From Adineta ricciae (lineage: Eukaryota > Rotifera > Eurotatoria > Adinetida > Adinetidae), in assembly GCA_905250025.1 (NCBI GenBank), contig CAJNOJ010000452.1:1-64000 (forward strand): a stretch of 64,000 bases of DNA, in the 5' to 3' direction. Below the pieces are notes generated by a model. That model saw nothing but the letters and a program-made list of their open reading frames with translations, was not told the DNA's origin and did not search any database. Positions 46,188 through 58,700 of this stretch are shown piece after piece. How positions within the stretch are numbered: the stretch's first letter is position 1; each line of letters begins with the position of its first letter. The position numbers and the translations under genes are program-made.

Positions 46188-48492
46188 GTATTAGTTCGCT
46201 TAGTCAAATGATAAACAGGGAAAAAACATTTTGTGATATTCCATTAGTCAGTTGCCATAGTGATTGTAGTGAGAAATTCATGGAAAGGAAAAGGAAAAGG
46301 AAAAGGATGGTGTGAAATATACGTCTGTAAATATTAAATAGTTGAGTCATTTATATGGTACGCTTTTGTCAAAATAGTATAACTCCACGGATGTAGAGAA
46401 GTTTGTAATTTGTTTATTTAATACAGCGGGAGCGAATGATTGTTTTCAATGATCCAACAGACTACGAAAAAATGAGGCTATAGGTTACAAGGTTTTATTC
46501 ATATATTCGCTTATATGCACGAATCAATCCGTATGCCAATTGCGAAATTATGTTAATAAATACCAATTTAGAATATACTCTCTAACTAAAAGGTTTTCTG
46601 ACGGGATTATATTTTCATTTTTGCACGATTTTCATCAGTGATCTGCATTGTCGATATTTTTCATTCAATTTCCGTCTGTTTTCTCGATTGTTTAGTGCCA
46701 GTATGATCTTTGTGAAATTGTTGTATAGAATCCAAAGCGGTTCACTAATCTTAACAAATGTTGAATGAACGACGGTTATCCATAAGTGTAAATAAGGCAA
46801 ACAATTCTTGGGAATGGATAACAAGACACATTCGTAAGATTTTCAATATTATTGAGCTATCGAACGGCAGTTCGACCATCAATCGCGACCTATCGTCTGC
46901 TTTTTCCTAGAAGTGAATTAGAGCTTTTATCACCATAAAATCTAACTAGTTATCGGAAGATGCAATGTCACTTTTGGAAACTTATCTTGAAATTTATGCT
47001 TATAGACATATTCTACTATCCTATTCAGTCAATAATATTACATTTTAATTCCTAAAAGCATTTATTTTTGTTTCGAGAAACAGATTTCTTTTTACACTTT
47101 TTCCCTATTTTTATATAAGCAATCAAGCAAGAAAATTGTAGCACTGAAACGCAACAGAATGACTGGAAGGAAGCGACTGCTGTAATATCTAAACACTAAG
47201 ACAGTTCACAATTTGGTTACCAACTTTTCCAATCGATATTCAAAAGCAGTGCAACTTGAACGACGTTCCGCTTTACCAGGAATGAAACTATTTCATCAGC
47301 ATTGCTCTCGACTATGATANATTTTGTCCATCACCCAATCGAACTTTAATCCGTAATTGCTCCATGTATTAGTTCGCTTAGTCAAATGATAAACAGGGAA
47401 AAAACATTTTGTGATATTCCATTAGTCAGTTGCCATAGTGACTGTAGTGAGAAATTCATGGAAAGGAAAAGGACGGTGTGAAATATACGTCTGTAAATAT
47501 TAAATAGTTGAGTCATTCATATGGTACGCTTTTGTCAAAATAGTATAACTCCACGGATGTAGAGAAGTTCGTAATTTGTTTATTTAATACAGCGGAAGCG
47601 AATGATTGTTTTCAATGATCCAACAGAGTACGAAAAAATGAGGCTATAGGTGACAGGGTTTTATTCATTCATATATTCGCTTATATGCACGAATCAATCC
47701 GTATGCCAATTGCGAAATTATGTTAATAAATGCCAATTTAGAATATACTCTCCAACTAAAAGGTTTTCTGACGGGATTATATTTTCACTTTTGCACGATT
47801 TTCATCAGTGATCTGCATTGTCGATATTTTTTATTCAATTTCCGTATGTTTTCTCGATTGTTTAGTACCAATATGATTTTTGTGAAATTGGTGTATAGAA
47901 TCCAAAGCGGTTCACTGATCTTAACAAATGTTGAATGAACGACAGTTATCTATAAGTGTAAATAAAGCAAACAATTCTTGGGAATGGATAACAAGACACA
48001 TTCGTAAGATTTTCAATATTATTGAGCTATCGAACGGCAGTTCGACCATCAATCGCGGCCTATCTTTTGCTTTTTCTTAGAAGTGAATTAGAGTTTTTAT
48101 CACCATAAAATCTAACTAGTTATCGGAAGATGCAATGTCACTTTTGGAAACTTATCTCTTGAAATTTATGCTTATGGACATCTTCTATTATCCTATTCAC
48201 AGTCAATAATATTACATTTTAATTCCTAAAAGCATTTATTTTTGTTTCGAGAAACAGATTTCTTTTACACATTTTCCCTATTTTTATATAAGCAATCAAG
48301 CAAGAAAATTGTAGCACTGAAACGCAACAGAATGACTGGAAGGAAGCGACTGCTGTAATATCTAAACACTAAGACAGTTCACAATTTGGTTACCAACTTT
48401 TCCAATCGATATTCAAAAGCAGTGCAACTTGAACGACGTTCCGCTTTACCAGGAATGAAACTATTTCATCAGCATTGCTCTCGACTATGATA
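46142..48492. repeat. 1.17-kb near-duplicate, copies joined at N 47320
   Basis: 46142-47319 and 47321-48492 match closely with small indels (for example one versus three 'aaaagg' units near 46285). Both end at the identical word 'cagcattgctctcgactatgata' followed by an N (47320, 48493). It contains the 5' end of the ubiquitin-like gene and non-coding sequence. Open frames inside (46615-46824, 47720-47938) are not conserved as protein. Overlapping allelic contig ends are the simplest reading. Confidence 0.8.
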
Positions 48493-48493
48493 N

Positions 48494-51400
48494 TTGACTT
48501 TTCTTCTATGATTAGAGATCTGAAACGTTTGGTGCTTTCATGTTCGTTCTTACCTAGAAATGATGTAACGGATAATTGTACATTATTCCAATGTAATGAT
48601 GGAAGTAAATGTTTATCGAAGCACCGATTAGCAGATGGGGGAAACGATTGTTCCGACGGTGAGGATGAACATCAATCGAACACATGTGATCTCAATCATC
48701 AGTATCGATTTAAATGTGATAATCACATCAAATGTATCCATCCATCTTTGATACGTAATTACGAGGTAAGTATACACAGTTACAAAATAGTTCTGTTTTG
48801 GAAAGTTTTCTGATAGGACGATTGCGGTGATGGAAGTGATGAAGAGTATTCTCATGTTTCACTTTGTTCTGATGCAATGACGGAAGAATGTTATGCTCAT
48901 CGTCGTCAAGCACATCAGTTTAACATGACATTCAGTCAACTCTGTAATAACATTGTTGAACGCATTCCAGATGCGAATAATGACACAGATGAATCTAATT
49001 GTCCCATGTCACAATGGAATTGTTTCACTCAATATACAAGATGTAATGAAGTCTGGAATTGTCCTGATGGTCGTGATGAACTCAACTGTCAGCGGTCTCT
49101 TCTTTCTTTACGTTACTGTGATTCAGTCAGTCATTTCTGTTTGAATATTCGAGACGGAAATCAAACATGTTTATCTAAGCAACAGGCTGGTGATGGTGTT
49201 GTCGATTGTGTTGGTTCAACAGATGAACGAGAATATTGTCGTGTTCATTATCCGTATGAGTTTAAACGTCGTTATCGTTGTCAAAATTCGACAAAGTGTA
49301 TTCTGATTAGTGAAATATGCGATTGTCATCAAGATTGTCCTTGGAATGACGATGAAACGATCGCATGTCATTGGCTCAATAACGGAAAAGAAACGAATTG
49401 TGATCCTCATCGATTTCGATGTCGCGATGGCGAATATTCATCAACAGTTACGTTTAGATCACGGTGCAATGATAATCTTTTGGCGTGTAGTGATAAAGAA
49501 AATGTTCTCTTCTGCGATTTGAATGATCGATCAACTAGTCGACCATTCCAGACGAATGACATTCCAGAAGTTCCAAAGTCTAAAATCAATCCGCTGGCTC
49601 GAAGTTCAACAAAAGAAAACGATCTTATTCATTGGTATTGTAATCGTGGAATTTATGTGTATTCACCCTCAAGTCCTCTCGATTTCTATTGTATGTGTAC
49701 AGAATCTTATTATGGTCATCGATGTCAATTTCAACGCAAACGAGTCGCTCTCATTCTTCAGTTACAAACAACCAGTTCATTCAACGCTGTTCTTTCATCT
49801 TTCAAAGTTGTTCTTCTCCTCGTACGAAATCATACTTCAAATACGATTGTCTCACATGATCAACTGGTGTTTACACCACATCGACACTGTCTACCGAAAT
49901 ATCTCANCTATTGTATGTGTACAGAATCTTATTATGGTCATCGATGTCAATTTCAACGCAAACGAGTCGCTCTCATTCTTCAGTTACAAACAACCAGTTC
50001 ATTCAACGCTGTTCTTTCATCTTTCAAAGTTGTTCTTCTCCTCGTACGAAATCATACTTCAAATACGATTGTCTCACATGATCAACTGGTGTTTACACCA
50101 CATCGACACTGTCTACCGAAATATCTCATTCATCTCTACTATCCAACAAATCAATCTTTGATTCCATCAACTAATTATTCACTTCACATTCACGTGTTTG
50201 TTGCCAAAACATTAGAACTTCGAAGTTCGTGGATATTTCCTGTTCCGTTTGAGTTTTTGCCTGTTAATCGTATAGCAAAACGATTGCTCATACCTGATGA
50301 GAGTTTCACACTACAGACAATACAATTTAATACAACAAATTCTAGATCATGTTCTAACGTGTCTCGTTGTATTGGATATGATAGTGATCTTTGTGAAGAT
50401 ATTTGTGTATGTCCACCATATTTGAGTGGTCGTCGATGTTTCGTTCCGTTTGATCCGTGTGTTAATCAGAACTGTAGTGGACATGGAAAATGTTTACCAG
50501 TTGACTCACGTCTCTATGAAACTGATCAATTTATTTGTATTTGTGAGAAAGAATGGTTTGGGGATGAATGTGAAGAATCAAAAGCTCGAATTCATGTGAC
50601 ATTTGCTTCGAATATTCCCAAACCATCGTCAAATATTGTATTTCTTCACACGTTGGAAATAAATTTTGTCAATGAGCCGATACATCTAACATATTTTCAG
50701 CGTCTGCGTTCAAACATATCCAATTATACAATTCTTTTTGATGAAGAGTATCTGCATGATTTAATTTTCATCCAGCTATATGAGCATAGCCATCAGTATG
50801 AATTTTATCTTCTACTGTCTCGGAAAATGAATAGTGTTGTATTAAAAGAGATCAATAGTGAAGTTGATCCATCTCATCGATGTCCACCAATTAATGAACT
50901 ATTACATCCAGATATTATTCGTCTACCAAGGTTACGACGTGTCAAATATTATCAACAAATATGTCGAAATAAGGAGAAATTCGTGTGTTTCTATGATGAT
51001 AAACTCATGTGTTTGTGTGATGAACGAAATCAGAGTGATTGTTTCAATTTTGAACCTACATCATATGGATGTCTTGAAAATCGATGTAGTGGTCGAGGAA
51101 TATGTGTTCAAGATCATAATCTTTGTCCACGACAATCGTTGTGTCTTTGTGAACCTTGTTCTTATGGAGAGAAGTGTCAGTTTTCTCGATCTGGTTATTC
51201 TCTTTCATTAGATGCCATCATTGGATCACATATTCGATTAGCAACATCGAAGACAATCATTCGGATTAGTGTGGTTTTGATCTGTTTATTCGTTATTACT
51301 GGAATAATGATGAATATGTTAGGAGTTGGAACATTTCATGGACGAGCAACACAAAATGCTGGTTCTGGTTTTTATTTGTTAATTTCCTCATATTTTGGAT

Positions 51401-52236
51401 TGATGACGAGTCTTTCATTGTCTGTGAAGTTAATTTTCTTATTTATCAGTAATCAAGGAAATGTATCATGTGCATTGATTGAATTCGTAATCAAATGGTC
51501 ATTAACAAGTTGTGAATGTTTAAATGCATGTGTAGCCATTGAACGAACATTAGCGGTGAATCTTCGTACTAAATTCTCACGAATCAAAAGTAAAAGAGTC
51601 GCTAAACGGATTTCGATTGTTGTGCCTATGGTTGTCGGTGTTATCTGTTCACCTGAATTAATCTATCGTCGAATGGTTGTTGACACGACTGATGAAACTA
51701 ATTGGTGTGTGTTCACATTGAATGCTGATCAACCGAATATCTCAGGTTTGTATTCAGCGTCAAGCATTTGCTTATTCTTAATTCCATTAACAGTCAACTT
51801 AGTGTGTAGTATCATGATTATCATTGGTATAGGCCAAATGAAACAAAAAACTGTTGTGAAAGTGGACAGTATCGGGCAAGCGTCCTCTATTAATCTTTCT
51901 CTTACTCCGATGAATACGAATTTCATGTCAAAACTGGCAGCAAATGGTATCATAGTACAGATTGCTAAACACAAGCATTTATTGGTGGCTCCAATTCTTT
52001 TAGCTATATTTGCTGTACCTCGATTAGTATTTGCTTTTGTATTCGTATGCAGTAAACTTGATCGATTTCCATTTCTTACTTTACCAAGTTATCTGATTGG
52101 GTTTTTACCGTCAATGTCTCTACTTTTTGCATTTATCCTACCATCTGATGTTTATCGAGCCGCATCGCTTACTTTTGTCAAATTCATTATACCTACGTAT
52201 ATTCAAAATTACTTCTTTCTATTTCGTCACAGATAA
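48494..52236 (+). CDS. LDLa/EGF/7TM receptor, copy B, 5' incomplete
   Basis: Paralogue of the receptor at 18745-25452, starting mid-gene after the N at 48493 (DFSSMIRDLKRLVLSC). One intron of about 50 nt follows RNYE (GTAAGT...TGATAG). LDLa modules (CNEVWNCPDGRDELNC, CDCHQDCPWNDDETIAC), EGF-like modules (CVNQNCSGHGKC, CLENRCSGRGIC) and a full 7TM domain (VVLICLFVITGIMMNML ... LPSYLIGFLPSMSLLFAFIL) end with the stop at 52236. A 217-bp segment is repeated around the N at 49907 (49689-49906 and 49908-50126) in frame, so that part of the ectodomain is doubled in the assembly. The TM5-TM6 loop differs from copy A (MKQKTVVKVDSIGQASS versus LLKQKTITSAEDTRRST). It matches the fragments at 27759 and 53152. 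Confidence 0.78.
49689..50126 (+). repeat. 217-bp duplicate around N 49907
   Basis: The segment beginning 'ctattgtatgtgtacagaatc' occurs twice, apparently without differences, split by the N at 49907. Identity this high over an N join points to overlapping contig ends rather than biology. Confidence 0.85.
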
Positions 52237-52528
52237 GATTCAGTTGTTACCTTTTATCTTATAACAACACCATCATTTAACTTTATCTTTACAAATTGCC
52301 TAGTTACAAACTAGAAACTCTCTGGTTTCGTAAATATCACGTTCTAAAAAGAGTGTGAAATCAGAAGAGTCGAAATAGGAATTCACCTTGTCCATGTGAG
52401 AGATGCTCTTCGAATTCCTTATGCTCATCGGTGTGTACGAATCAGTTAAAAATATATTTATAGTTCATGACTTCGAACAGTTTTTCATCACATTATGTGG
52501 TGATTGTAGGTGAAGCTTGTGAGACTGT

Positions 52529-53104
52529 TTAAAGTGAGAGTGTGAGCGGTGTACCACATACTTGAGAACTTAATTTCAGCAAAGGAAAAAATCGATAGAA
52601 GTGTTCCGAGTGAGCAATTTGCTGAAAGAAAGGAATGTAACTTATATGAGTACAATTTCGTCGCGTTGCATCGCGTGTAAAATATGCATCAGCGAAGATT
52701 TGTTCGGAATAATCTAGATCACTGATAATTTGAAAGGTTTTGTTCATTGTATATTGGAAGAGAGAAGATATGACATTCAACATCTCTATATGAGCAAAAA
52801 TCAATATGAGATATTGACGCCGAAAAGCATGAGGTGTATAAATAATTTAGTTAATTGTGAAAATATCAAAGAAATAAATGCATAAAGATCCTCGTTCCTA
52901 TTAACAAACAAGAGCTTTAATTTCCATTATCAACTGAAATCGTCAAACATGTTATTTTTTGTTTCGAAATATCGAAAAATGGTGATTGATCAAAGTCGGA
53001 TCTCTATCAAAAGAATTGAATAAAGATATCCTTACCAGTAAAATAATGTCTTGTTGACTGATGATCAAGATCGATCAGAATCAGTTTGTACAGATGAGGA
53101 AATT
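52529..53104 (-). pseudogene. F-box/LRR-like gene, decayed and internally deleted
   Basis: Minus-strand C-terminal blocks YFTRDATRRNC, FFQQIAHSEHFYRFFPLLK and LDYSEQIFADA match the intact F-box genes. The middle of exon 2 and most of exon 1 are missing, and only the donor region and a short exon-1 tail remain near 53030-53104 before the N gap. Same position relative to receptor copy B as the intact F-box gene has relative to receptor copy A. Confidence 0.75.
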
Positions 53105-53151
53105 NNNNNNNNNNNNNNNNNNNNNNNNNNNNNNNNNNNNNNNNNNNNNNN
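53105..53151. other. Assembly gap (47 N)
   Basis: Run of N separating an F-box relic from a receptor 3' fragment. The true size and content are unknown. Confidence 0.99.
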
Positions 53152-53506
53152 ACAAGCATCATCTATTAATCTTTCTTTTACTTCGATGAATACGAATTTT
53201 ATGTCGAAACTGGCAGCAAACGGTATCATAGTACAAATTGCTAAACACAAACATTTATTAGTGGCTCCAATTCTTTTAGCTATATTTGCTATACCTCGAT
53301 TAGTATTTGCTTTTATATTCGTATGCAGTAAACTTGATCGATTTCCATTTCTTACTTTACCAAGTTATCTGATTGGTTTTTTACCGTCAATGTCTATACT
53401 TTTTGCATTTATTTTGCCGTCTGATGTTTATCGAAGCGCATCGCTTGCTTTTGTCAAATTCATTATACCTGCGTGTATACAAAATTATTTATTTCTATTT
53501 CGTTAA
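53152..53506 (+). pseudogene. 7TM receptor 3' fragment (loop, TM6, TM7)
   Basis: Begins in the TM5-TM6 loop (QASSINLSFTSMNTNF) after the gap and ends at a stop at 53504-53506 after LPSDVYRSASLAFVKFIIP. Closely similar to copy B. With no upstream part visible it is a partial gene, either truncated or hidden by the gap. Confidence 0.75.
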
Positions 53507-53799
53507 GGATAAGATTCAGTTGTTACTATTTGTCTAATAATAACACCATTATTTAACTTTATCTTTACAAATCGCCTAGCTACAAACTAGAAACTTTCTG
53601 GTTGCGTAAAAATCACGTTCTAAAAAGAGTATGAAATAGAAGTGTTGAAATAGGAATTCATCTTGTGCATGTGAGAGATGCTCTTCTAATTGCTTATGTT
53701 CATCCGTGTGTACGAATCAGTGAATAATACATTTATAGTTCATGATTTCGAACGGATTTTCATCACATTATGCAGTGATTGTAAGCGAAGCTTGTGAGA

Positions 53800-54450
53800 C
53801 TGTTTAAGGTGAAAGTGTGAGCGATGTACCACATACTTGAGAACTTATTTTCAGCAAAGAACAGTATCGATAGAAGTGTTCCGGGTGAACAATTTGCTGA
53901 AAGGAAGGAATGTAATCTATATGAGCACGATTTCGTCGAGTTGCATCGTGTGTAAAATGTGCATCAGCGAAGATTTGTTTGGAATAATCTAGATGACTAA
54001 TAATTTGAAAGGTTTCGTTCATTGTATATGGAGGAGAGAAAATATGACATTCAACATCTCCATGTGAATAAAAATCAATATGAAATATCGACGCCAAAAG
54101 ACATGACCTATATATAAATAATTTAGTTAATTGTGAAAATATCAAAGAAAGAAATAAATGCATACAGATTCTCGTTCTTATTAACAATCAAGAGCTATAA
54201 TTCCACATCATCAATTGAAATCGTCAAATGTGTTATTTTTTTGTTTCGAAATATCAAAAATTGGTGATTGATCAAAGTCGGATCTCTATCAATAGAATTG
54301 AATAAAGTTATATCCTTACCAGTAAAATAATGTCTTGTTGGTTGATGATCAAGATTGATCGGAATCAGTTTGTACAGATGAGGAAATTGAGCTTATTCTA
54401 AATGAAAACTATCAGAAAGTCAGGCAAATCTTCCAGACAAGTCATTTCAT
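53800..54450 (-). pseudogene. F-box/LRR-like gene, second decayed copy
   Basis: Minus-strand remnants include HFTHDATRRNRAHIDY, VHPEHFYRYCSLLK and the block DVECHIFSPPYTMNETF, equivalent to DVKCHIFSLPYTMNETL of the intact gene. The exon-1 relic and donor lie at 54265-54450. Frame is lost in several places and a large internal deletion is shared with the relic at 52529-53104. Confidence 0.75.
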
Positions 54451-54480
54451 TTTATTCAAATTTGTTCAACAATGGCGACT

Positions 54481-55219
54481 TTTACACGAACTATGCGAAT
54501 GAAATGCATCACCGATTAAGAAACAAACGCATTTAAAAGATCATGTAGTGAATTGGTTTAGCAAGAAAAAGTATTGTCGTCAACGATTTTCGTCTGATCA
54601 CCCATTTATTCGGACCCCCAGACTTGTAAAGTTACGGAAAAACTAAAGGTCATATATTCAATATTTGTCATTGAAAAGACTTATGTGTTTTATTTGTACT
54701 CATGAGTAAATAAATGGCTGTTATGTTTTAATTAACGCATGCATTTTTTGTTAGTTTATAGATAACCCATTGTGACCGTTGGAAACAATGTGACTACTTT
54801 TTTTCACTTTTCGTCGCTGTTTCAGTTAAATCGGCTTTCTCCTTCTTTTTAGCGATCTTTTGTTTTAGTCCGCTGAGCTTATTAGCTGCGTCATTGCCCG
54901 TCTTTTGGTGATGTTGTCTTTATTTCACTCTGAGACTATATCAATCATTTGGCCTAGACAATCCGTCTAAGGAATTGAAGTTAGGGAAGTGATTTTTTCT
55001 TTTGTTGCCTGAAGAATGTTGTTGTTATTGTTAATGTCAATGTCAATATTCTATGAATGAGAAGGAAACGGAAATACAGATTTTTGCAACTAAAAAAATA
55101 TGAATCAATAAATGTTTTGAAGTCGCGTCTACAATGCACCGATGTTCATTGTGAAAAGCTTTCTTCTCTTGGAAGCAGAGACAAACGAATCGTCATTAAA
55201 TCTAGATTTTGTTTCAAAT
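54481..55219. repeat. Diverged copy of the non-coding 240-930 / 2310-3000 block
   Basis: Colinear with the stretch between the F-box relic and the GPCR 3' end at the left of the window, with more substitutions and small indels. The plus-strand open frame present in the left copies is closed here by a TAA. Confidence 0.7.
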
Positions 55220-56195
55220 TCAATTTGTAGTTTGTCGATGAGGATATATTTGAAGAGATCTTTGACAAATCAATAGTTTGCCTTTTACCGTTCGACGAAA
55301 ACGACTTGATGAAATTAAAAACATATAACAACTTCCCTACATGAAAAGAAACTATAGAAAACAAAAAAAGCTAAGCGAATGAACTCACAGCATAGTACAC
55401 ATAGGTTAACAATGCCATAACTGTTGAAGCAAAGCTCTCATTGATCAACCGATTCGTATCTTTGAAATCTCCGGCTGTTTTGAGTAGATAGATCACATTT
55501 ATACTATATGGAAGGATGACAACGATAACAAGTACCACATGAAATAGAGTCATTTTCCGTAATTGCCGACCAGCTTGTTGTTCGGCAAGAACTCGTGTTG
55601 ATTGAATATTCTGATGAGCCAAATAGGAAAAAACAATCATCACTATAATTGGACCAAAACACGTCAAACTAAGAGAATATATTGGGATATATTTCGCATA
55701 AGCACTATTCACCAGAACGCATGTTTTCGTCACTGGTGAAATGTCATAATATATCAAACAAGGAATGGCATGGAGACAACTGATTGTGAAAATAAGGAGT
55801 GTAATTCGATATGCATATTCTATATTGCTTAAACGACGAAAGTGAACATGTTTTGATGTCACGAAATATTGATCAATCGAAGCCAAAGACGAACAAGTAA
55901 ACGAAATTAAACTGAAAACACCGATAAAGTATTGTCGTGCTCGACACCAATGCACCGATGTTTGACCTAGGTCAAAATTAAAACCAACACTAACAACACG
56001 AGATGTAAGATTTATTAAGAGAAATCCAATGTTAGCAATTGAACTGATAAGAAAGTAAAATGTACAAGGAGTTGTACGATACGTGCGAGCACTGGAAAAT
56101 ACTAAAACGTTCAAACTATTACCTAATACACCGAAAATAAGCAGAAATAGGCCAATATAAATTGTTAACTGTTGACTAATATCAAGTAAGGACAT
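55220..56195 (-). CDS. Rhodopsin-like (class A) 7TM receptor, paralogue
   Basis: Paralogue of the receptor at 3005-3979 with identical architecture: exon 1 from ATG 56195 (MSLLDISQQL, TM1 GVLGNSLNVLVF) to the GTGAGT donor after YYA, an intron of about 50 nt, and a final exon ending at 55220 (GSCYMFLISSSRFRRTV, then KGKLLICQR). Substitutions include VTKTCVLVNS for MTNTCVLMNS in the second extracellular loop. No stop or frameshift. Intact 7TM protein of about 308 aa. Together with the downstream kinase gene it forms a duplicated pair. Confidence 0.83.
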
Positions 56196-56822
56196 TTGTT
56201 AGTTCGTTTGAGATAGAACGTGAGATTGTGCGTGCAAGTGCGAGATAAAAGACACAATTATGTCTAATTGAAAGTGATATAAATTCTTTTTCACTTTCAT
56301 CAAAATTTCTTGTTTGAAGGTATGTCACTTTTTTTGCATTGAATGAAAAACCTATGTTCATTTCTTTTATTTTTCACAAACTAATTATGGTAATTATATA
56401 TAACTTCATTTGCATCTCTGATGTCACAGTTGGGAAGCATACCATAAGATCGATTATCCCTCGATACTTTGAATACGTGACATGAAAAAGAGAACCAGAG
56501 TGCAGCATGTCTATTTTGACGATCACGTTCGGAAAAAGGAATGACGCAGGCGTAGATGTCACTTGTATACAATTAGATCGAACATTCTTAATTAGATTTT
56601 CATTAATATTTCGTTTTAAATTCTTAATGTGTAGAAAATCTTCGTAAAAAGATTTTTTACGAAATAAAAACTAAATATTAGTTAGAATTTTAGCCAATCC
56701 TATGGCCGGCAAATCACACAAAGCATTTCGCTTCTATCTCTGTTTTTCAGTTTAATTTCCAATTATTCAACCATATCAAACAGAGTATTCAATTAAATTT
56801 TTACATGTCAAATTGAATTCGA

Positions 56823-57917
56823 ATGGAAAACGTTGAAGATATTGAAAATCTTCTTTCCCTTCATTGGCCACATATCTTTTCTTCTATTGATCCTTCAACA
56901 CCTATCACTCTTACCAAACTATCTCGATACAATTGGCTCATCAAATGTTCCGAACATCTCTCCTATGTACTTAAATCATCACAAACAAATAATTTAGATC
57001 TTGAATTGAAATATCTCACTGATCTAAATCGTTATTTTAATAATGAATATCGTGTTCCTCTTCCTCTTCTCACAATTAAAAATGAAAGACATGTTAATGG
57101 TAAATATTGGTTATATGAATATATTCATGGTAAAGTTTATAATGATTGTGATTGTGCACATCTATTCGATGAAAAACAACTGATCTTATTAGCTAAACTT
57201 ATCTCAAAATATCATCAATTTCTTATTACTAATTCGTCAACATTATCAACAAATAAGAAATCAACAACTCGTGAACATCTTCTCAAAGAATTCAAACAAT
57301 CCATCGTAGGTTGCCCTTGATGATGATGTGAATCGATGATGTTGTTGTTTATTTAGGATGTGATTAATGAATGTCGAAAAGAAAGAATCGATTTAGTCAA
57401 TGAATATTATCTTGGATGTTATCCGTTATTGACGCGATTGCTGGAAGAATCACTTTCGAAACAAGAAAAGAGTCATTCGAATCGTAATTATCTTATTCAT
57501 CGCAATCTTCGTCCATCGAAGATCATCTGGTCATCGAATAATGAAAATGATCAGATCGTTGGCATCATTGACTTTGAAAATCTGAATTATGACACATTAT
57601 GGCGAGATCTTGCTGTTTGTTTATCAACATTTTGTACATCATCATCACCATCGATTATCACTGATGTTGATCGAATGAGAATATTCATTAGTGAATATAT
57701 GAAACAAATCTCAGGTGGTGTTGCAAAAGTTTCATCACAAACTGAACAAGAAGTATTTCATTTAATCGTTGATGAGATTATTTTATGTGCTTGTGAAGAT
57801 TTTACATTTATTTATTGGCAATATCAACATCAAAATGAACTATTTCAAGGTATCAAAGCACTGGAGTTTTACTATAAACGAGCACTGTGGCATACTGAAC
57901 ATGCTTTGAAGAGATAA
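56823..57917 (+). CDS. APH/choline-kinase-fold protein, paralogue
   Basis: Two exons: 56823-57305 and 57357-57917, with a 51-nt intron (GTAGGT...TTTAG). Protein nearly identical to that of 4604-5703, including HRNLRPSKIIW, where active kinases have HGDxxxxN. Nucleotide identity is patchy: around 57020-57140 almost every third base differs, whereas 57590-57900 is nearly unchanged. The protein is therefore under selection, and the 3' part has probably been homogenised. Role unknown. Confidence 0.72.
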
Positions 57918-58102
57918 AACACTGATACTCGTTGCTATTATAAAGGTTTTTTTGTTATTTATTTGCAACTAGGTGATATTTGTACATAAAATGGAACATA
58001 TAATTTATCAGTCTCCATAAATGTGAAACGGGATATCAACACGTGTGCCTCCCTTATATGCTATATCAGCATCGCCATCATTTTGATCACATCGACAATG
58101 AA

Positions 58103-58700
58103 TTACATCGATATAAATTCTGTACATGGTAAATAGTCTCTTAAATGAAGTGAGACCAAAATATTGGAAAATACAAATAAACGAAGTAACTTGGCACAAT
58201 TGACTCGTGTTGCTTCTCTTGAGAAATGATATATTACAGCATCTAAAACTTGATAACTGACGTCTAAATCGAGCTGTCTTGTTAAACATGTTTTGGTATT
58301 TAAGAGAAACTGTTCGATATAATCATAATGAGCATCATCAAGAACAAATTTAGTCAGATGAGGATATTGAATGACTGATAAATGTTGCTGATCATCTTGT
58401 GATTGTTGACAAGATTTGTTTTTCTGCGATTGTCTATTGAATATAGTTAATATTTTCATCAATGGAAATGATTTCGCAAGTCGAAGAAAAAAATTCATGT
58501 TCGAATGGACGTTCATCAAACAATGAAATCTCTCTGACATGTTTAAACATTTCATTTAGTAGATTATTTGTAAGATTATCGTAATATTTTAACTGATACG
58601 GAAGTGAATAGACATGTCACTGTGCTTTTTGATAATTTGAAAAATAATCAACATAAGAAATAGTTCTATGATTATGAACATCTTCATTGGAAGGTAAAGA
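58103..58700 (-). pseudogene. F-box/LRR-like family relic
   Basis: Minus-strand frame 58555-58103 reads FFLRLAKSFPLMKILTIFNR ... HLTKFVLDDAHYDYIEQFLL ... HFSREATRVNCAKL, which parallels FFMKISQSFPYL / YLNKLTLLISHLDYSEQFLV / HFTRDATRRNCAQL of the intact F-box genes but is much more diverged. Upstream, 58556-58700 adds HVYSLPYQLKYYDN in another frame. N-terminal F-box and upstream LRR parts are absent. An old, truncated family member. Confidence 0.7.

Noticed and set aside
46615..47938. Short frames in the 46-48.5 kb duplicate
   Set aside because: They occur on opposite strands in the two copies and are not preserved as protein; the region looks non-coding.
48628..48913. Minus-strand open frames over the LDLa region, repeated at 20630 and 22166
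   Set aside because: Antisense shadows of receptor exons that recur because the receptor is duplicated.
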